Shown piece after piece: positions 1 through 12,073 of a stretch of DNA of 64,000 nt. Each line of letters starts with the position of its first letter. Position 1 is the stretch's first letter. The translations under genes and the position numbers were made by a program. A model generated the notes under the pieces. It had not been told where the DNA came from and ran no database searches. It was given only the letters and a program-made list of their open reading frames with translations. The DNA comes from Triplophysa rosa (taxonomy: Eukaryota; Chordata; Actinopteri; Cypriniformes; Nemacheilidae), in contig NC_079896.1 of NCBI RefSeq assembly GCF_024868665.1, forward strand, positions 25,735,803 through 25,799,802, read 5' to 3'.

Positions 1-276
1 GAAGTCTGTGGCCACCAGAGAGCTGGCGAACAGGAGGAAGGCTTTGGATCGGCGTCGCAGGCGGGCATACGCGTTTGCCAGGATGAGTAAAGCCACAATG
101 TTAGACAGGATGCCCAGGGTCATTGACAGCATGGCAGCTATAGGGCCGCTCATGGGACGGTCCGAGGTGACGTTTTCAAGATTTGGGAGTGATGGAGAGG
201 TCACATGACCCTCCCACTGACTGTGATTGGCAAAGGGGCTGAGTGGCACAAGGCCGGATGTATTGCAGTGGTGCAT
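1..276 (-). CDS. ptger1: Prostaglandin E receptor EP1, N-terminal part (cut by window edge)
   Basis: This is the start of a class A GPCR that binds prostaglandin E2 at the plasma membrane; EP1 couples mainly to calcium signalling. From the ATG at 276 the frame is open for 92 codons to the window edge. The first ~45 residues form an extracellular N-terminus with possible N-glycosylation sites (NTS at 5-7, NHS and NVT further on). Then comes transmembrane helix 1, containing SMTLGILSNIVALLILANA, an intracellular RLRRRSK loop, and the start of helix 2 (FLLFASSLVATDF). The SMTLG...SN and RLRRR...FLLF.ASL.ATD patterns fit EP1 better than EP3 or the thromboxane receptor. The ATG sits in GTAGCCATGC, an acceptable start context, but an earlier start in a spliced leader cannot be excluded. 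Paralogue letter (a/b/c) is not assigned. Confidence 0.85.
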   Translation of the reverse strand, partial: MHHCNTSGLVPLSPFANHSQWEGHVTSPSLPNLENVTSDRPMSGPIAAMLSMTLGILSNIVALLILANAYARLRRRSKAFLLFASSLVATDF

Positions 277-2220
277 GGCTACCTCAGTGGAGTATTGAGA
301 TGCGGGGGTCGCATCTTCACGGAGGGATGCTGAAAGGGCGGAGACCCAAAAGTCCAAGACGACATTGAAAACCAGGGATTCTTTTTTTTATTTAAACCTG
401 TAAACAAACGGAGAGCTTTAGGATGCTGAAAAAGCCAAAACTGGATCATCACACTTACTGGACTGTTTAAACCCATGGTTGGGTCAAAAATGGACGTTTT
501 CTAAAATCATTAGGTTTATCGATATTTCACCCAACCATGGGTTATTTTAGCACAGATAACCTTCAAGAAACATAATAACATTTGCAACTCTGCTTAAATG
601 AGATTTATCCCAATCATTTTTCATGTCTTTATCTGATCGTTATTTTCTTCCATAAAATGGAAGCATATGAAATATGAAAAACAATTCAGGGCCACACCAA
701 AGCTGACAGAGAACAAAAAACAGACAAGTCCTGACAGAGGCTATATATACGGACAGGCACAAGTTGTTTAGAAACATTCCTCAACATTCTGACCCCGATA
801 TTCTGTGGCCCTGCATGCGGTCAACATTTCACTCTCAAAAAGAGAAACAGTAAGTCATTAATATGAGCACTAAAAATGTGAGCACTTTCCAGAAGACATT
901 CCATAAATAAACATGCTGGAACAAGTTATGACACAGCATATACAGTATGCACAGTATATACAGTAAGAACAATATAAGTGCTTACCGTCAAATGTAATGC
1001 AGTTCCATTTGAGTTAAAAACAGTCCATAGGCCTAGATCAAAACAATTTCTATCACGTGCGATAATAAATCAAATGTTAATAAAGGTAAATAAAAAATGT
1101 AAAAAGTTTGAAAGACCCAAACGGCAGTAATTGTAAATATTTTGTAAAACCATCAATGTGAATCCAGGTATATTTCTTAAAAAATGTTTTAAAATTTCAA
1201 TGGATTTTTAAACACCTAACTGGTGTGCGTAAAAGAAAAACTCCGTTTACTGCTGCGCATCTTCGGATCCATATAACCCAAAAGGGCAGATCATATTTAA
1301 CTCAGAAAACAGTATTGCAATAGATTCACTAATTTTCCTTTAGAGATCAATGTTGCCGATCGGAATGACGCAATACCGATTGATACATGTTTCGCGGAGC
1401 TGAAGTTCATCCTCTTGCAGACGCCTCCACTTCAGTTTCAAGTGTCTCGAGACGGAGGCTGCAGTATATAACCCCTCCCACCTCGACGAAACTCAATGTC
1501 AATCACCCATACGATCAGCCAGACACATTTGCTTCTAACCAAACGTTTCTTTATTTCAAATAATAAAAGATTAGCGTTAACAATTACATTTCAATCCTAT
1601 TTCAAACATATAAAAATGCAGGTAAATGTTAGTAAAAGTAAGCAGGTTTTTGTTATGTCTTTCTATCAGGTACTTGCAAGTTCTTATAAAAAACAATTTC
1701 TTTCTTACTTTTTATGTCCTATTGAATCTTACAAAAAAAAATTTTGCAACAGAATGGGTTGTGTGTATGTTAAAGATTCTTTACAGTCTGACATATTAAG
1801 ATAACTTTTAAGAGCTTTTTAAAGTGTATTACAAATGATCTGTTCAGTCAGTCAAGCTTGATAAGACATTAAATAATTATAAATGTAATTCAGTTATTAT
1901 AGTTTGTAATGATAAACAGATCCCTGATTTAGTCTCTCTCTCTCTCACACACACAGACTGACCTTGAACATACTCTCGAATGTTTCACTAAACCAGATGT
2001 TCATTGAAGACAGGTGTCTTTGCTTGCTTGCTTTTTCAGCACTCTGGCAGTCTGGAGTGGCTTCACACTTGCGCTTTGGAATCCGACTGAAAGCAATATT
2101 TGTATACATGGCCTGGATGTATTTGAAAGGGAGAGAAACTGGGATGTTGATCACAGAAGTGACATGGGAGGTTAGAAGTTGTCCTGTCTAGCTTATGTGT
2201 TTTAATATTGACCTTTAGCA
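277..2220. other. Intergenic; nothing recognisable except the 1340-1500 patch
   Basis: AT-rich sequence between ptger1 and the first repeats. Open frames here (for example 1496-1804 on the plus strand) are short, low in complexity and show no domain. A CT/CA-rich stretch lies at about 1933-1957. Confidence 0.6.
1340..1500. promoter_or_regulatory. Candidate promoter patch with TATA-like box
   Basis: A short, locally GC-richer patch in AT-rich DNA carries a TATATAA-type box at 1465-1471 that could read on either strand. On the minus strand it would sit about 1.2 kb upstream of ptger1 and could drive a non-coding first exon. On the plus strand a start near 1495 would lead into no recognisable gene. 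Direction and function are inference only. Confidence 0.25.
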
Positions 2221-2620
2221 CACTGTAAAAGACCCAACTCAAAAAAGTTCAAACAACTCATTTTGTTGTGTTGATTGAGCAGAAGTCCATGAAAATGTTC
2301 ACAGAACTTCTTTTAATAAGTTCATTCATTGTAACCAAACGTTTTCCTCATTAACTTAAAAATATGAGTTGTTTGAACAATTATTTGCAAGTTCACTCAA
2401 GAAGACCTCTATAAATGTAAAAAATGGAGTTACGTCAATGTACATTTATTACATTTATTCACTTGGCAGACGCTTTTATCCCAAGCGACTAGGAGAGCAT
2501 ATAAACATTGTGTCAACACGCTAAACAGTACCGTTAGTTTACAAGGCCATGCTACTAGAGGATTAAAGCTGGAGTAAGCAAAGGAGAGAATGAACAACAA
2601 GGTTTTTTTTTGACAGATAG
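2221..2620. repeat. MITE fragment followed by a fish SINE/LINE-tail motif
   Basis: 2221-2400 begins CACTGTAAAA and contains inverted short segments (CAACTCA and GAGTTGTTTGAAC), like the better preserved element at 6440-6595. 2446-2500 carries the widespread fish motif TTGGCAGACGCTTTTATCC, also present at about 58575 and 63340. Confidence 0.45.
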
Positions 2621-4370
2621 ACATACAGAGTTATTGGTTAGTTAAATAAATGCGGAACAGGTATGTTTTAAGTAAACAATTCATATACATGGTGAGCCAA
2701 ATGTCAAAAAGTTAAAAGATTGTATATGTTTTTGACCACCTGTTCTTTTTTAGAGGACAGTCTCATTTTTGGAATCATTGTTTACTAAAGCAAAAAAAAA
2801 TATTTACAAACTTTTGATGTGATGCAGAATAAACATGAAAAGTAACTCAATTTAATCAGATTCATGCAAGTTGCAATATCATGAAATAAGGCAGGACACT
2901 GCAAAAAACGTTCAAAGTCTGAATTATATGGAGGTTGTAAAGCAAACATGTTTTTACAAATTGTGTGGTGAAACTGTTCTCAGAAAGCACTTGATGCTTT
3001 GATATTTTGATGCACAGGGCTTATTATGATAAACACTTTATTAGACTATTGACATGGAACTTTAAAGCGAACAGAGGAAATGCATTTTATCTTTTCAAAG
3101 ATGTGATGTTCAAAATGTGGAGCACACGTTTGGGTTTGTGTTGGCAAAGGCGAAATTTTCCATGTAGAGAGTTTTGGTTCTCTATTGAGTTAATAATCCA
3201 CTGAACGTGGCCATTTGGATCCTGTTTGATTTTGGTCTCCAAGAGCAAGTCTGAAAGCTTTGACTCTCTGACAGAGACAGCGGGTTTTTTACATGTCAGA
3301 CGTCAGAAGACGGAAGCTACAAATCGAGATCAGAATATGATGTGAAAAGGGCACGGAACAGAAGAAAAGATTTGACTGTAAATGGGTAAGATTACTCTTA
3401 AAATAAAAACAACTTCATCGCAGGCTGAAATCAAAAGGTGTCAGAGTGAGTCAGGACCTTTAGATTCCCAGATTCAATTTGTTTGAAGGTAAAGTGGCAA
3501 AAAGTCAGAAGACGGCAGGGGTTTCTAGCTTTCCACAGAGGTGGAACATTGTTTTTCATTGCCAGACATTACAAATCTGCCCAGATGCGCGTTTTCTCCC
3601 TCTGGCATAAGAAATGAAAACAGGTATTTATCCTGGCATGGCCATAGACATTGGGCTCCAGAAACGGATCTCTGTGGATTGGAATGTGGTCTGTATTAAT
3701 CAGTGGGCAGTTCTTCCTAAAATCCTGAAGCAGCAGTCAAGCTTTATAGTCTGTGTTGTATTAAACTCATTTGTTTGCTTTAAAACGTTCACTGATGGGC
3801 CATGTGTTCGCTTTTGAAAGAGGAGTATTGGACAATAAAAACCAGAGATGAATTCCAGGTCGTGTTGTGCACTTTAGCATCCCATTGAAACAAGACACGC
3901 GGGATGAGTCATGACACTACACATCTCGCTCGGAAGCTGTGCTGTTTTTATTCCAGGTCTGAAAACGCCTTATTTGAATAAGGCCATTAAGTGTCCCGGT
4001 AATATGATTTGTAAAAGGTCACAGTCTTCCACCGATCGGTCTTTCGCAACCAATTAACGCAGCGTTTGCAGATGAGGGCGGATTGTGACGTGTCTTGCCT
4101 ACAAAGCAGATGTGTAAGAAACCAAGGTGGCAACTGGAAAGAAAAGAAGGGTTCTGGGAATCAAGTAGACACAAGATGGAGGAATCCAGATGCTAGCATG
4201 CATGAACTGGACGGTTTTTATTCACGGGTAAAACCTGAGAGAGTTTCATTCCAGAGGAAAATTTTATTGCTCAGAGATTCCTCTTTCGTAGACTTTATGG
4301 AGTTCTGAGTTGCGTATCAACTCGGTTTCAGATGTTTCTTCTAAAATGTCTTAGGAGAACAAAAACAAAT
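2621..4370. other. Intergenic; nothing recognisable
   Basis: No exon-like open frame with splice sites, no clear terminal inverted repeats and no RNA gene were seen in this stretch. Confidence 0.55.
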
Positions 4371-4374
4371 TGTT

Positions 4375-4640
4375 GAAATGCACAAAAAGTTTGGAGGTGT
4401 CAAATGAATGTCGATTGTAGAGGTCAAATCATCTGGATTTGGGTAAATTTGATGAGAAATGTTTGAGTTGATATCGAGAGAGATCTTCAATAATATTGAC
4501 TTTTGATTGCAGACTTGACATCTCTAAGGTAGAGATTTATGAGATTTCAGCCTCATTTTCTCAGTAGAAATATGTGAGACGCAGTTGAGACTTAAGCAAA
4601 AGTTTCCATTTGCTCTCAATTTAAGGTAATTGATGTCTGG
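4375..4640. repeat. Dispersed repeat family copy 1
   Basis: Shares segments in the opposite orientation with 7965-8300, 26945-27289 and 62595-62945. A typical shared piece is AGGTCAAATCATCTGGATTT followed by GGGTAAATTTGATGAGAAAT. Four copies in 64 kb mark it as an interspersed repeat of unknown class. Confidence 0.55.
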
Positions 4641-6439
4641 GGGAATTTCTAGTCATGACCCTGGTGATGTGCATTATAAAAACAATTTAGAAAATAGAAG
4701 TCCTGTTACTCTGACATGTTAAATGTATAAATGAATATACAGTATAAACAGTGCAGAATTGCTCTCAAATCTATAATAGATTTCTAGAAATCTTTTCTTT
4801 CTTATGCAGACTGAATTGCATAAAAAATGATAGAAATGAGTCTGGAAGCTTCCATGAAACAATTCGGCTGGTAACTTGATTTCTCTTCATATCGCCACAG
4901 GCTAAATATTCAGTTTGAAGGCAAGAGACATGCACAAACTCACCAATCGTTCCACCCAGCCACGAATCTTTTACTATTCAAGTGCGGTTCGCCACATTCA
5001 CATTAAAATGTCAAAATGCTCAGAATGCCGATGTGGAGTGACCGCAGGTCCCCGTCATTTGCTCTAAAACAAAAGCAAATAAGCGTTATTAAAAGCGTTT
5101 GTATCATGTAAGTTCTAAATGTTTTGCATGGGTGTTTAATGACAAAAATATTACAAAACATCATCAAAATGGTATATATGCTATATTTGATAAGAAGCCA
5201 TACCAGGACCGAAAGTAACATCTAAATCCCTCAATTTCTGCCTTGAAATGACAACTGTGATTACCATTTACTTTCATTGTATGAAAAACAGCATCTTACT
5301 GTAGATATTCTGCTATAAAGAGCTCCTGTTGTGTTGCTCGTAAGAAGGTGACACACATCTCAAAATACACAATGTGAAATGTTCGAAAAGCTCGTGAGAT
5401 GTTCGATGCTCGATGCTCGAAGAAACTATCCCAAAAAGGTCTGAAAAAGTGTCTGTGTAACATCATTAAAGACAAGATATGCGATGAAAATACTTTCTTT
5501 AGTTAACCGGAAGCCACAAGAGGTACAGCGTGTTCAGCACAGAGCGTTTTCGTTCAGTATCTATTTCAGCTGTCAAGATAAATGTACGCTTAAAGATCGC
5601 AGGCAAAGAAAGAGACAGATAAATATATAGAGATATTCTTCCTACTCTGCATTCACCAAAACATCAGGCTCTGGAAATGAATGCAAATTGTTCTTAAAAA
5701 AAGATTCTCTCAAAGTCATCAGGGCTTGTGGTCTGTATCATCTCTCTGTAGTTTTTCAGCCTGAGGGCAATGGGCATTATTACAGACATCTGTGCATAAA
5801 CACCTCTCTTGAGCCCATGAGAGACATTCAACGTTTGATCTTATCAACAGCAAATCTATTGAAATTAAATTCTGCTTTCAACAAGAACAAAAACAGCAGC
5901 CTTCACCGGAGGAGCCTTTAATAACCAAAAAGATATAGAAATTCGAAGTATTTTCTTGCTCAATTAAATGTAAAAAAAAATGCTTATTCAACACAAACCT
6001 TATTTTTCCCAATCTGGCAACAGTTTACCGTGCACATTTGCTTGATAATAGGCATTGAATGATCTATGGTACATATATCTGCTGAATTAAGATCAATTAA
6101 TGGATTTATATTTAGTATGCTCTCTCTTTTAGCTGATTTACTGTTGTCTGTGAATAGCTCGGTTAGCAATAACTGCTCTTTTATCATTGGCACCTGCTTC
6201 TGAATTCTTCATAAAATACTCTTAGTGGAAATGTTCATTGTTGTAAACAGCAAAAAAGCGTTGTGGAAACATACAGCTGGCTCCTTAACAGCCACTCGGA
6301 TTTTTTTTACAGTTATCTTGAGAAAATCACATTTCTATTATGATTAAGTACATTAATAAAATGTCAGCTGAGCAAAGCGGGTGTAGCCTGGGTAAATATT
6401 CTCAGCAGTGATAAAGGTTAAACTTGCAATAACATCTCT
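4641..6439. other. Intergenic; nothing recognisable
   Basis: AT-rich DNA without a supported gene, RNA gene or clearly bounded repeat. Confidence 0.5.
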
Positions 6440-6595
6440 CACTGTAAAAAAATTGATGGTTCAACTTAAAAAATAAATTACCTGGCTGCCTTAAAATTTT
6501 GAGTTAATTCAACTTAAAAATATTAGTCAACGCAATAAGAAATTCCTTGAGTTAACGAATATTTTTAAGTTGAACCAACAAATATTTTTACAGTG
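6440..6595. mobile_element. Short MITE with CACTGTAAA termini
   Basis: Starts CACTGTAAAAAA and ends TTTTTACAGTG, with a longer internal inverted pair (GGTTCAACTTAAAAA against TTTTTAAGTTGAACC). Flanks ACATCTCT and ACATCAAT could be a decayed 8-bp target duplication. It has no coding capacity. Confidence 0.6.
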
Positions 6596-7964
6596 ACATC
6601 AATTACACTCTTTAGCTGTAAGACTTTGTACAACTGTCACACACTTTTAAAAAATCTGTAAAAATAGAGCACAATGTACTATATTAATAAAGGAATTTTT
6701 CATTACAGAATAGACACTGAAATATTAAGCACAACTTTCTCTCTCTCTCTAAATGAATTATGTTTAAATGTCAGTAATACACGCAGATCCTGTAGGTGAG
6801 AGTCAAGCTATCAAAACAAATGTTGTCAGCGTTTATAGCCAAATGTGGGCAAACACGTAACGTGTGATCTGAGCGTATGAATCAGAGCCTCTTTCTGAGG
6901 TCTGAGGCTTGTGATCACATGACTGAATATTGAATTTTCCAATGGTACACAATGTTTCAAGATAAGTAAAATCAATGAAGGTTTTGCTTTCAGAAACTGA
7001 TTCCTTTCTAACGGAGTAGCTGATTAATGCAATTACAACACCAGGGCTGTGGGTTCAATCCCAGAAAACACACAAACTAATCAAATGTACACTTTAAAAG
7101 AACATGACATAGAAGTGTCTGCCAAAATATGTTAATGTAACAGGGTTTAGACAATCTTATAGCCTCCAGAAAACAATGATTTGCTTAAACGTTGGTCCAT
7201 ATAAGAATGTTACCCTCATAAAGGTACATAGCTATACTACAATTAAATCATGAAATCATTTGAAAGCAAATAACCATGTAAGATTATGAGAAGTCATTTA
7301 AATCATTTGTCAATTATTATTGTTTGAAATACACCAAACACAGAACAAATATTGTGCTGGAAGCCACACTGGCCAGTGGCCAAGACCTTTCCAGCTGTTC
7401 TGGATGTTTTCCATGTTTGAAAGCAAATGTGTGTGAAAGTATTTTGACCAAGAGTCAACAGTGAAAGTCTGTGAAAAGACCTTTAGTCCCCTGTGGTGTT
7501 ATATAATTCATATAAATAAATCAACTCTATAGCAAAATAACAACGATGCAATGCACGCATGATAAAGGTCGACGCGACCTTTTCCACCAATGCAATCCAT
7601 AAACTGACGCATCTATCCAAACTGACTAACTAAGGGGCAATGTGCAGACTTTCCTAAATACTTTTTGTTTTGGTGGTTCTTTCTCTTCCAAAATTTCTCA
7701 GCTGAGACCGTCCAGTCTCCAAACTCACGTGTCTTCTGCAGGATCGGAGGGGGGCTGGAGTTCATCCCATCATGTTTGGCCACAGGCAGCGTTCACCCTG
7801 GACAGATGATCTACCGAGACACGAATATTAATTACAAGAGACAATCCAGACTTAAAATGATGTAATTTGGGAAATCATCTTGAATAAATATCACAGGACC
7901 TCAAGCGTTACCGTTTAATAAAGTCAATCATCAGAATATGCATGTGTATATAATTCAACAAATA
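6596..7964. other. Intergenic with one SINE remnant
   Basis: Around 7040-7135 a tRNA B-box-like GGTTCAATCC is followed by a GTCTGCCAAA tail, which suggests a worn tRNA-derived SINE. The rest shows nothing recognisable. Confidence 0.4.
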
Positions 7965-8300
7965 AGATTCTCTCCATAAGAAAAATCACAGATAAGATCT
8001 CTAATATTTTCATGATTTCTCCTTATTTCTCCAACAGTCAATAATATCTCAACATGAACTCAAACATTTCACATGAAATTTACCCAAATCCGGATTATTT
8101 GACCTCTCCAATCTGCATTCATTTGACGCCTCCATACTCCATAATTGTTTCTCTTTGTTTTTATTTTTCCAATGTTAGGAAAAAAATCTGAGACTAAGTT
8201 GATCCTAAATGAGACACAACTGAGAACTCCATCAAATCTCCTGAGCTATGAAAGAGCAACATCTGAGCAATGACATTCTCCTCTGGGTTTTAATGATGCT
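7965..8300. repeat. Dispersed repeat family copy 2
   Basis: Opposite orientation to the copy at 4375-4640. Contains ATGAACTCAAACATTTC, the TTACCCAAATCC..ATTATTTGACCTCT block and the terminal GAGCAACATCTGAGCAATGA block shared with 27613-27660 and 62900-62940. Confidence 0.55.
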
Positions 8301-9860
8301 TTTACCGCACAGACTGCAGTATTGACTCTCTTGAACTGGTTTTATATGTGAGATTTAAGGGTTCGTGGCCACAGACTTTGTCCCGCTCCTACATGGATTA
8401 CATATCCACAGTCGGCGGACTCTTTAATTCCCCTCTTTTTCTTTTGGCCAAGTTTAACACGTATTCTCTCCTTTGAACTGCGTTCCCAACGGTCCTGAAA
8501 ATCACAAGAAGATTCAAACCAGAAGATTGAAATATTTAGTGCGAACAGCAGGTCGCCTGACTGATGTAAAACGAGTTTGCACACAACATACTTTTAACTC
8601 ATATACACAGCAGATATTTTGCGTATGTTGGCAAAAAGAAAACCTTTGATGACAACTAAAGTGGCACATTAAGCCATCTATAACTGTATACATTTAAATA
8701 TGTATTTACACAAGAAACATCTACTGCCTAGAAAGATAAACACCATAATAAACCTGAAATATAAAAACAGAAGAGTTCAAAAGTCTAAAAAGATTCAATT
8801 AGCTCGGGAAAGGCCATGTTATACATCCGATCCCACAGCGACCGAAACACCATTAGCTCTGTCTCTGGCACACGCACTGTAGTTCTCAACAGATTGAATT
8901 GTTCCGGAGGCTCTGTGCACTGAAGACCCCTGAGAAATAAAAAGCATGTCCAAACCGATTCTTCACGAGTGGACATACACATCTCGAAAGTAAACGAACG
9001 TGAGTGGATGCGCCGAGCACGCTGGTGATCTTTGGTTGGCTTTACAGTGACGTTGGTGTTCCATACACGAGTGCGTTTATCTCCTGAGAGCTGAACTTTA
9101 TTGGAATTATACATCATGCAGACGTGAAATTGGTTGACGGAGCAGCTGTCTGGCATGGGCGTGAGGAATAACTCATTTAACATGCTGTACAGATGAAAGA
9201 GGATGGAGAGAAAGTAACTGGAGAAAGTGAGAGGATTAGGGAAAATAATAGAAAGATAAAAGCCTCGTGTAATTGCACCGGTGTGATTTATCATCTTTCT
9301 TTTGTGGCCTTGGATTCATTATTCACAACATCACCACCGCAAACCGGAAATAGTTTATAAAGTGTTCTTCTCAGTGAGGAATTTGAATGACTTTAAAACC
9401 ATTGTTTTATGTCTGCCTGAAAGAGCTTGGAAAGAAAGATGTTATCAGTAGTGATGGTTTATTGTCGAGGATCTCGACTCAGCAGGACTGTAGTAAATCA
9501 ACCGAGATGCAGCTGAGGCAGGCTTAAGGGTCAGTTTCTTTAAATCGTCTGAAAGCGGAATAAATAAGCTTTCCATTGATGGTTTGTTAGGATAGAACAA
9601 CATTTGGCCGAGATATACGACTATTTAAAACTCTGGAATCTGAGGGTGCAATCGGGTGTCCATCATAGGCCGTTGCTAAGAAGAAACAGGTTTGTTTTGA
9701 TGCTCTCTATATATGGGCTTACCGCTGTAATGACGTTGTGGAGAGTAGATGAACCCAAAAGCTGAAATTCTAAGCTTTAAAGATACCAAACTTGAGCGGG
9801 TAATTCACAAAGAGCGGGCAGGAGCGTGTGAAGTTTGTAGGCCATTTTCATGGCCATTTA
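8301..9860. other. Intergenic; one unassigned 169-codon open frame
   Basis: The minus-strand open frame at 8785-9294 is the longest intergenic one here but shows no family signature, splice context or conserved motif that I recognise. The rest of the stretch holds nothing supportable. Confidence 0.4.
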
Positions 9861-10046
9861 TTATCAACTCTCTAAAATTAAGATTTGATATTTACGGTGG
9901 AAATTTACTAAATATCTTCAAGGAACATGATCTTTACTTAATATCTGAATGATTTTTGCCATAAAAGAAAAAGCGATCATTTTGACCCATACAATGTTGC
10001 CACAAATCGTGCCATAAAACTGGTTTTGTGGTCCAGGGTCACACTT
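9861..10046. repeat. Fish dispersed repeat ending in GGTCCAGGGTCACA
   Basis: Carries ACTGGTTTTGTGGTCCAGGG preceded by a TTTTGACCCATACAATG block, an arrangement I recognise as common in cyprinid intergenic DNA. Boundaries are approximate. Confidence 0.5.
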
Positions 10047-10860
10047 TTCAAACAATAAATGTGCGTGCAACCCCTAATAATTAATATCAATAATGTACAG
10101 TATGTAAAGACTTGAGTGATTTAGTTTTAAAAACTCAAATGTACAGTTAGGCAAACATTAATACAAACTTGGGTTTTGTCCCTCAGTTTGGAGCATTTTT
10201 ATGTTTATTTATTAATTGTTTATTTTATTGTGTCTGCTAATCTCAGATTATCATGTGATGAAAATGACATTTTAAGCATTTATGGAATAAAATTACAGTC
10301 TGTTTAATGGCCTTCATATTCTGTATCACATACAAATCGTATTAACATTAATTTAGTAATTGAGTATTTTCTCACATTCTGGATAACTGTATAATTTACA
10401 TTTTATGAAATGAAGCAAAATAAAAAAATCTCTTAATAAATAATATTTACTTTTCATTTTTGTTACACACTTGAGTGACCATAGTTTTCTCACTCTTTCT
10501 TTCTTCGTGATATGTTAAGACCCTTTGCCTGGATTTCTCATTGGACCAGTCAGCTTTAAAAATAGGCCGTGTGTGCGTCAATGCTGTAACTGGACCATCA
10601 GAGAGGCAAAATATCACATCAGGTAATATATTCAGATTCACACTCGCTGTCTCTAGTAATCAGCCTTCACATTGCGTGTGCTCACATTCATTACGCGCCG
10701 AGAACGCACCGACACAGAATGTTTTTGAGATGTATTTATATTACACAGAACAGCTCAGATCATCCTTCATGAAAGTGTTTAGAAAAAGACAGATTCAAAA
10801 CTTGTTTTACAGCATTTTATCACACATCATTTATCGATCATTTTAAAATGTTTTTAATAA
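10047..10860. other. Intergenic; nothing recognisable
   Basis: No supported exon, RNA gene or bounded repeat was seen in this stretch. Confidence 0.5.
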
Positions 10861-10867
10861 TTCTCTC

Positions 10868-10977
10868 ATCCTTATTTCTTTCAAACCTGTATGGCTTTCT
10901 TCTGCAGAACACAAAAGATGATATTTTGAAGAACATTGTTGACCAAACAACAGTGAACCCCATTGACTTCCATTACT
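10868..10977. mobile_element. Partial Angel-like foldback MITE
   Basis: One arm of the abundant family (TTCTTCTGCAGAACACAAAA, then GATATTTTGAAGAAC, then CCATTGACTTCCAT). The opposing arm is missing. The open frames across it are repeat shadows. Confidence 0.6.
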
Positions 10978-11404
10978 GGCCGCTAATGATTTATTTCCCA
11001 TTAATTCTGATGTTTACTAGCCTGTGTTTTGTTATAATTTGCTGGCTCCTGATGCATCTTTTCCTGAGAATCTACAAATTCATTCCCTTTTTGGAGCCCA
11101 TTTTTGTGCAGCGTTGCCAAAATGAGTTACTTTTAATAAATCATACGTCGCACTGAATAAACAATATTGTTTATGTGTCATTCTGGTTTGTCGCTGTATC
11201 CGGTCGAGCTAATGAGAACAAATTCGATTCCCTTATTGATTTAGGTAAAGGTCGTCTAATAGTCATTATGTGAAAAGTTTATTGCAAAAATAACTCTTAT
11301 TTTCAAAAGCATGGTTTCTTATTGTGCATTCGAATGTTATCGTTTTTTGCAAATGAACTCTTCATATAGGCCTATAGTTTATATGCCGGCATGTATGTTT
11401 ATCC

Positions 11405-11535
11405 TATAGCTCAGCTGGTGAAGAATAACATTTATAACGCCAAGGTTTATGAGGGTCAGATTGCAGGGAATACACACACCAAATGTACACAAAATATGTA
11501 TATCATGAATGCACTGTAAATTACTTTGGATAAGT
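11405..11535 (+). mobile_element. tRNA-derived SINE remnant
   Basis: Begins with an A-box-like TAGCTCAGCTGG, a degenerate B-box region (GGGTCAGATTGCAGGG), then the tail ACTTTGGATAAGTTTATGCC. The same head-tail arrangement recurs at 60490-60625. It is not a functional tRNA gene. Confidence 0.5.
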
Positions 11536-11781
11536 TTATGCCAGATGGGTAAATGTCTGCAGGATTTTATTCAATTCTGTGTGATTGACTTGAGATCAGA
11601 TCAGTCCAGACTGTTATTTCCTGCTGTCATACAGCAAGTTTCCAGCATCTCTGGGGTTTTGTCTGCTACACCTTTCTATTCACAAGCATGAAAATCAGAA
11701 TCAGAGTTGATGGGTTCATGTTTATATTCATTTTGCAGTATGCAGTAGGTTTCAGCGAGGGCAGTCCGTGAATGTGTAGCT

Positions 11782-12065
11782 CAGTGGTTCTCAAACTTTT
11801 TGTGTTGTACGGCCCACTTTGTGTAAGGTGCATTGCTTTGTGGCCCCCCAAATAATGACTTAAAATCTTAAACTTAGACTTTTAATTGAACCAAAAACAT
11901 ATTCAGTTATACAATGCTGCAACATCAATTCTTTTGGTTGGTGGTCTTATTTTTCTGATGTTTGATTGCATATAATATATGATACATTTCTATATTTCAT
12001 AAAATGTCACAAAACCTGTGCCCCCCCCTAGATCCATCTTGGGGCCCCCAGTTTGAGAACCACTG
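11782..12065. mobile_element. Non-autonomous hAT element with 8-bp target duplication
   Basis: Termini are CAGTGGTTCTCAAACTTTTT and GTTTGAGAACCACTG, typical of hAT elements. The flanks carry a perfect 8-bp duplication, GTGTAGCT, at 11774-11781 and 12066-12073. The interior is AT-rich and has no transposase frame. Confidence 0.85.
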
Positions 12066-12073
12066 GTGTAGCT

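Noticed and set aside
1496..1804. 102-codon plus-strand open frame after the TATA-like box
   Set aside because: Composition is AT-driven and no domain or splice context is visible, so the box alone does not make it a gene.
10848..11156. 102-codon plus-strand frame with hydrophobic stretches, possible small membrane protein
   Set aside because: It overlaps an Angel-like MITE arm and has no conserved start or domain.
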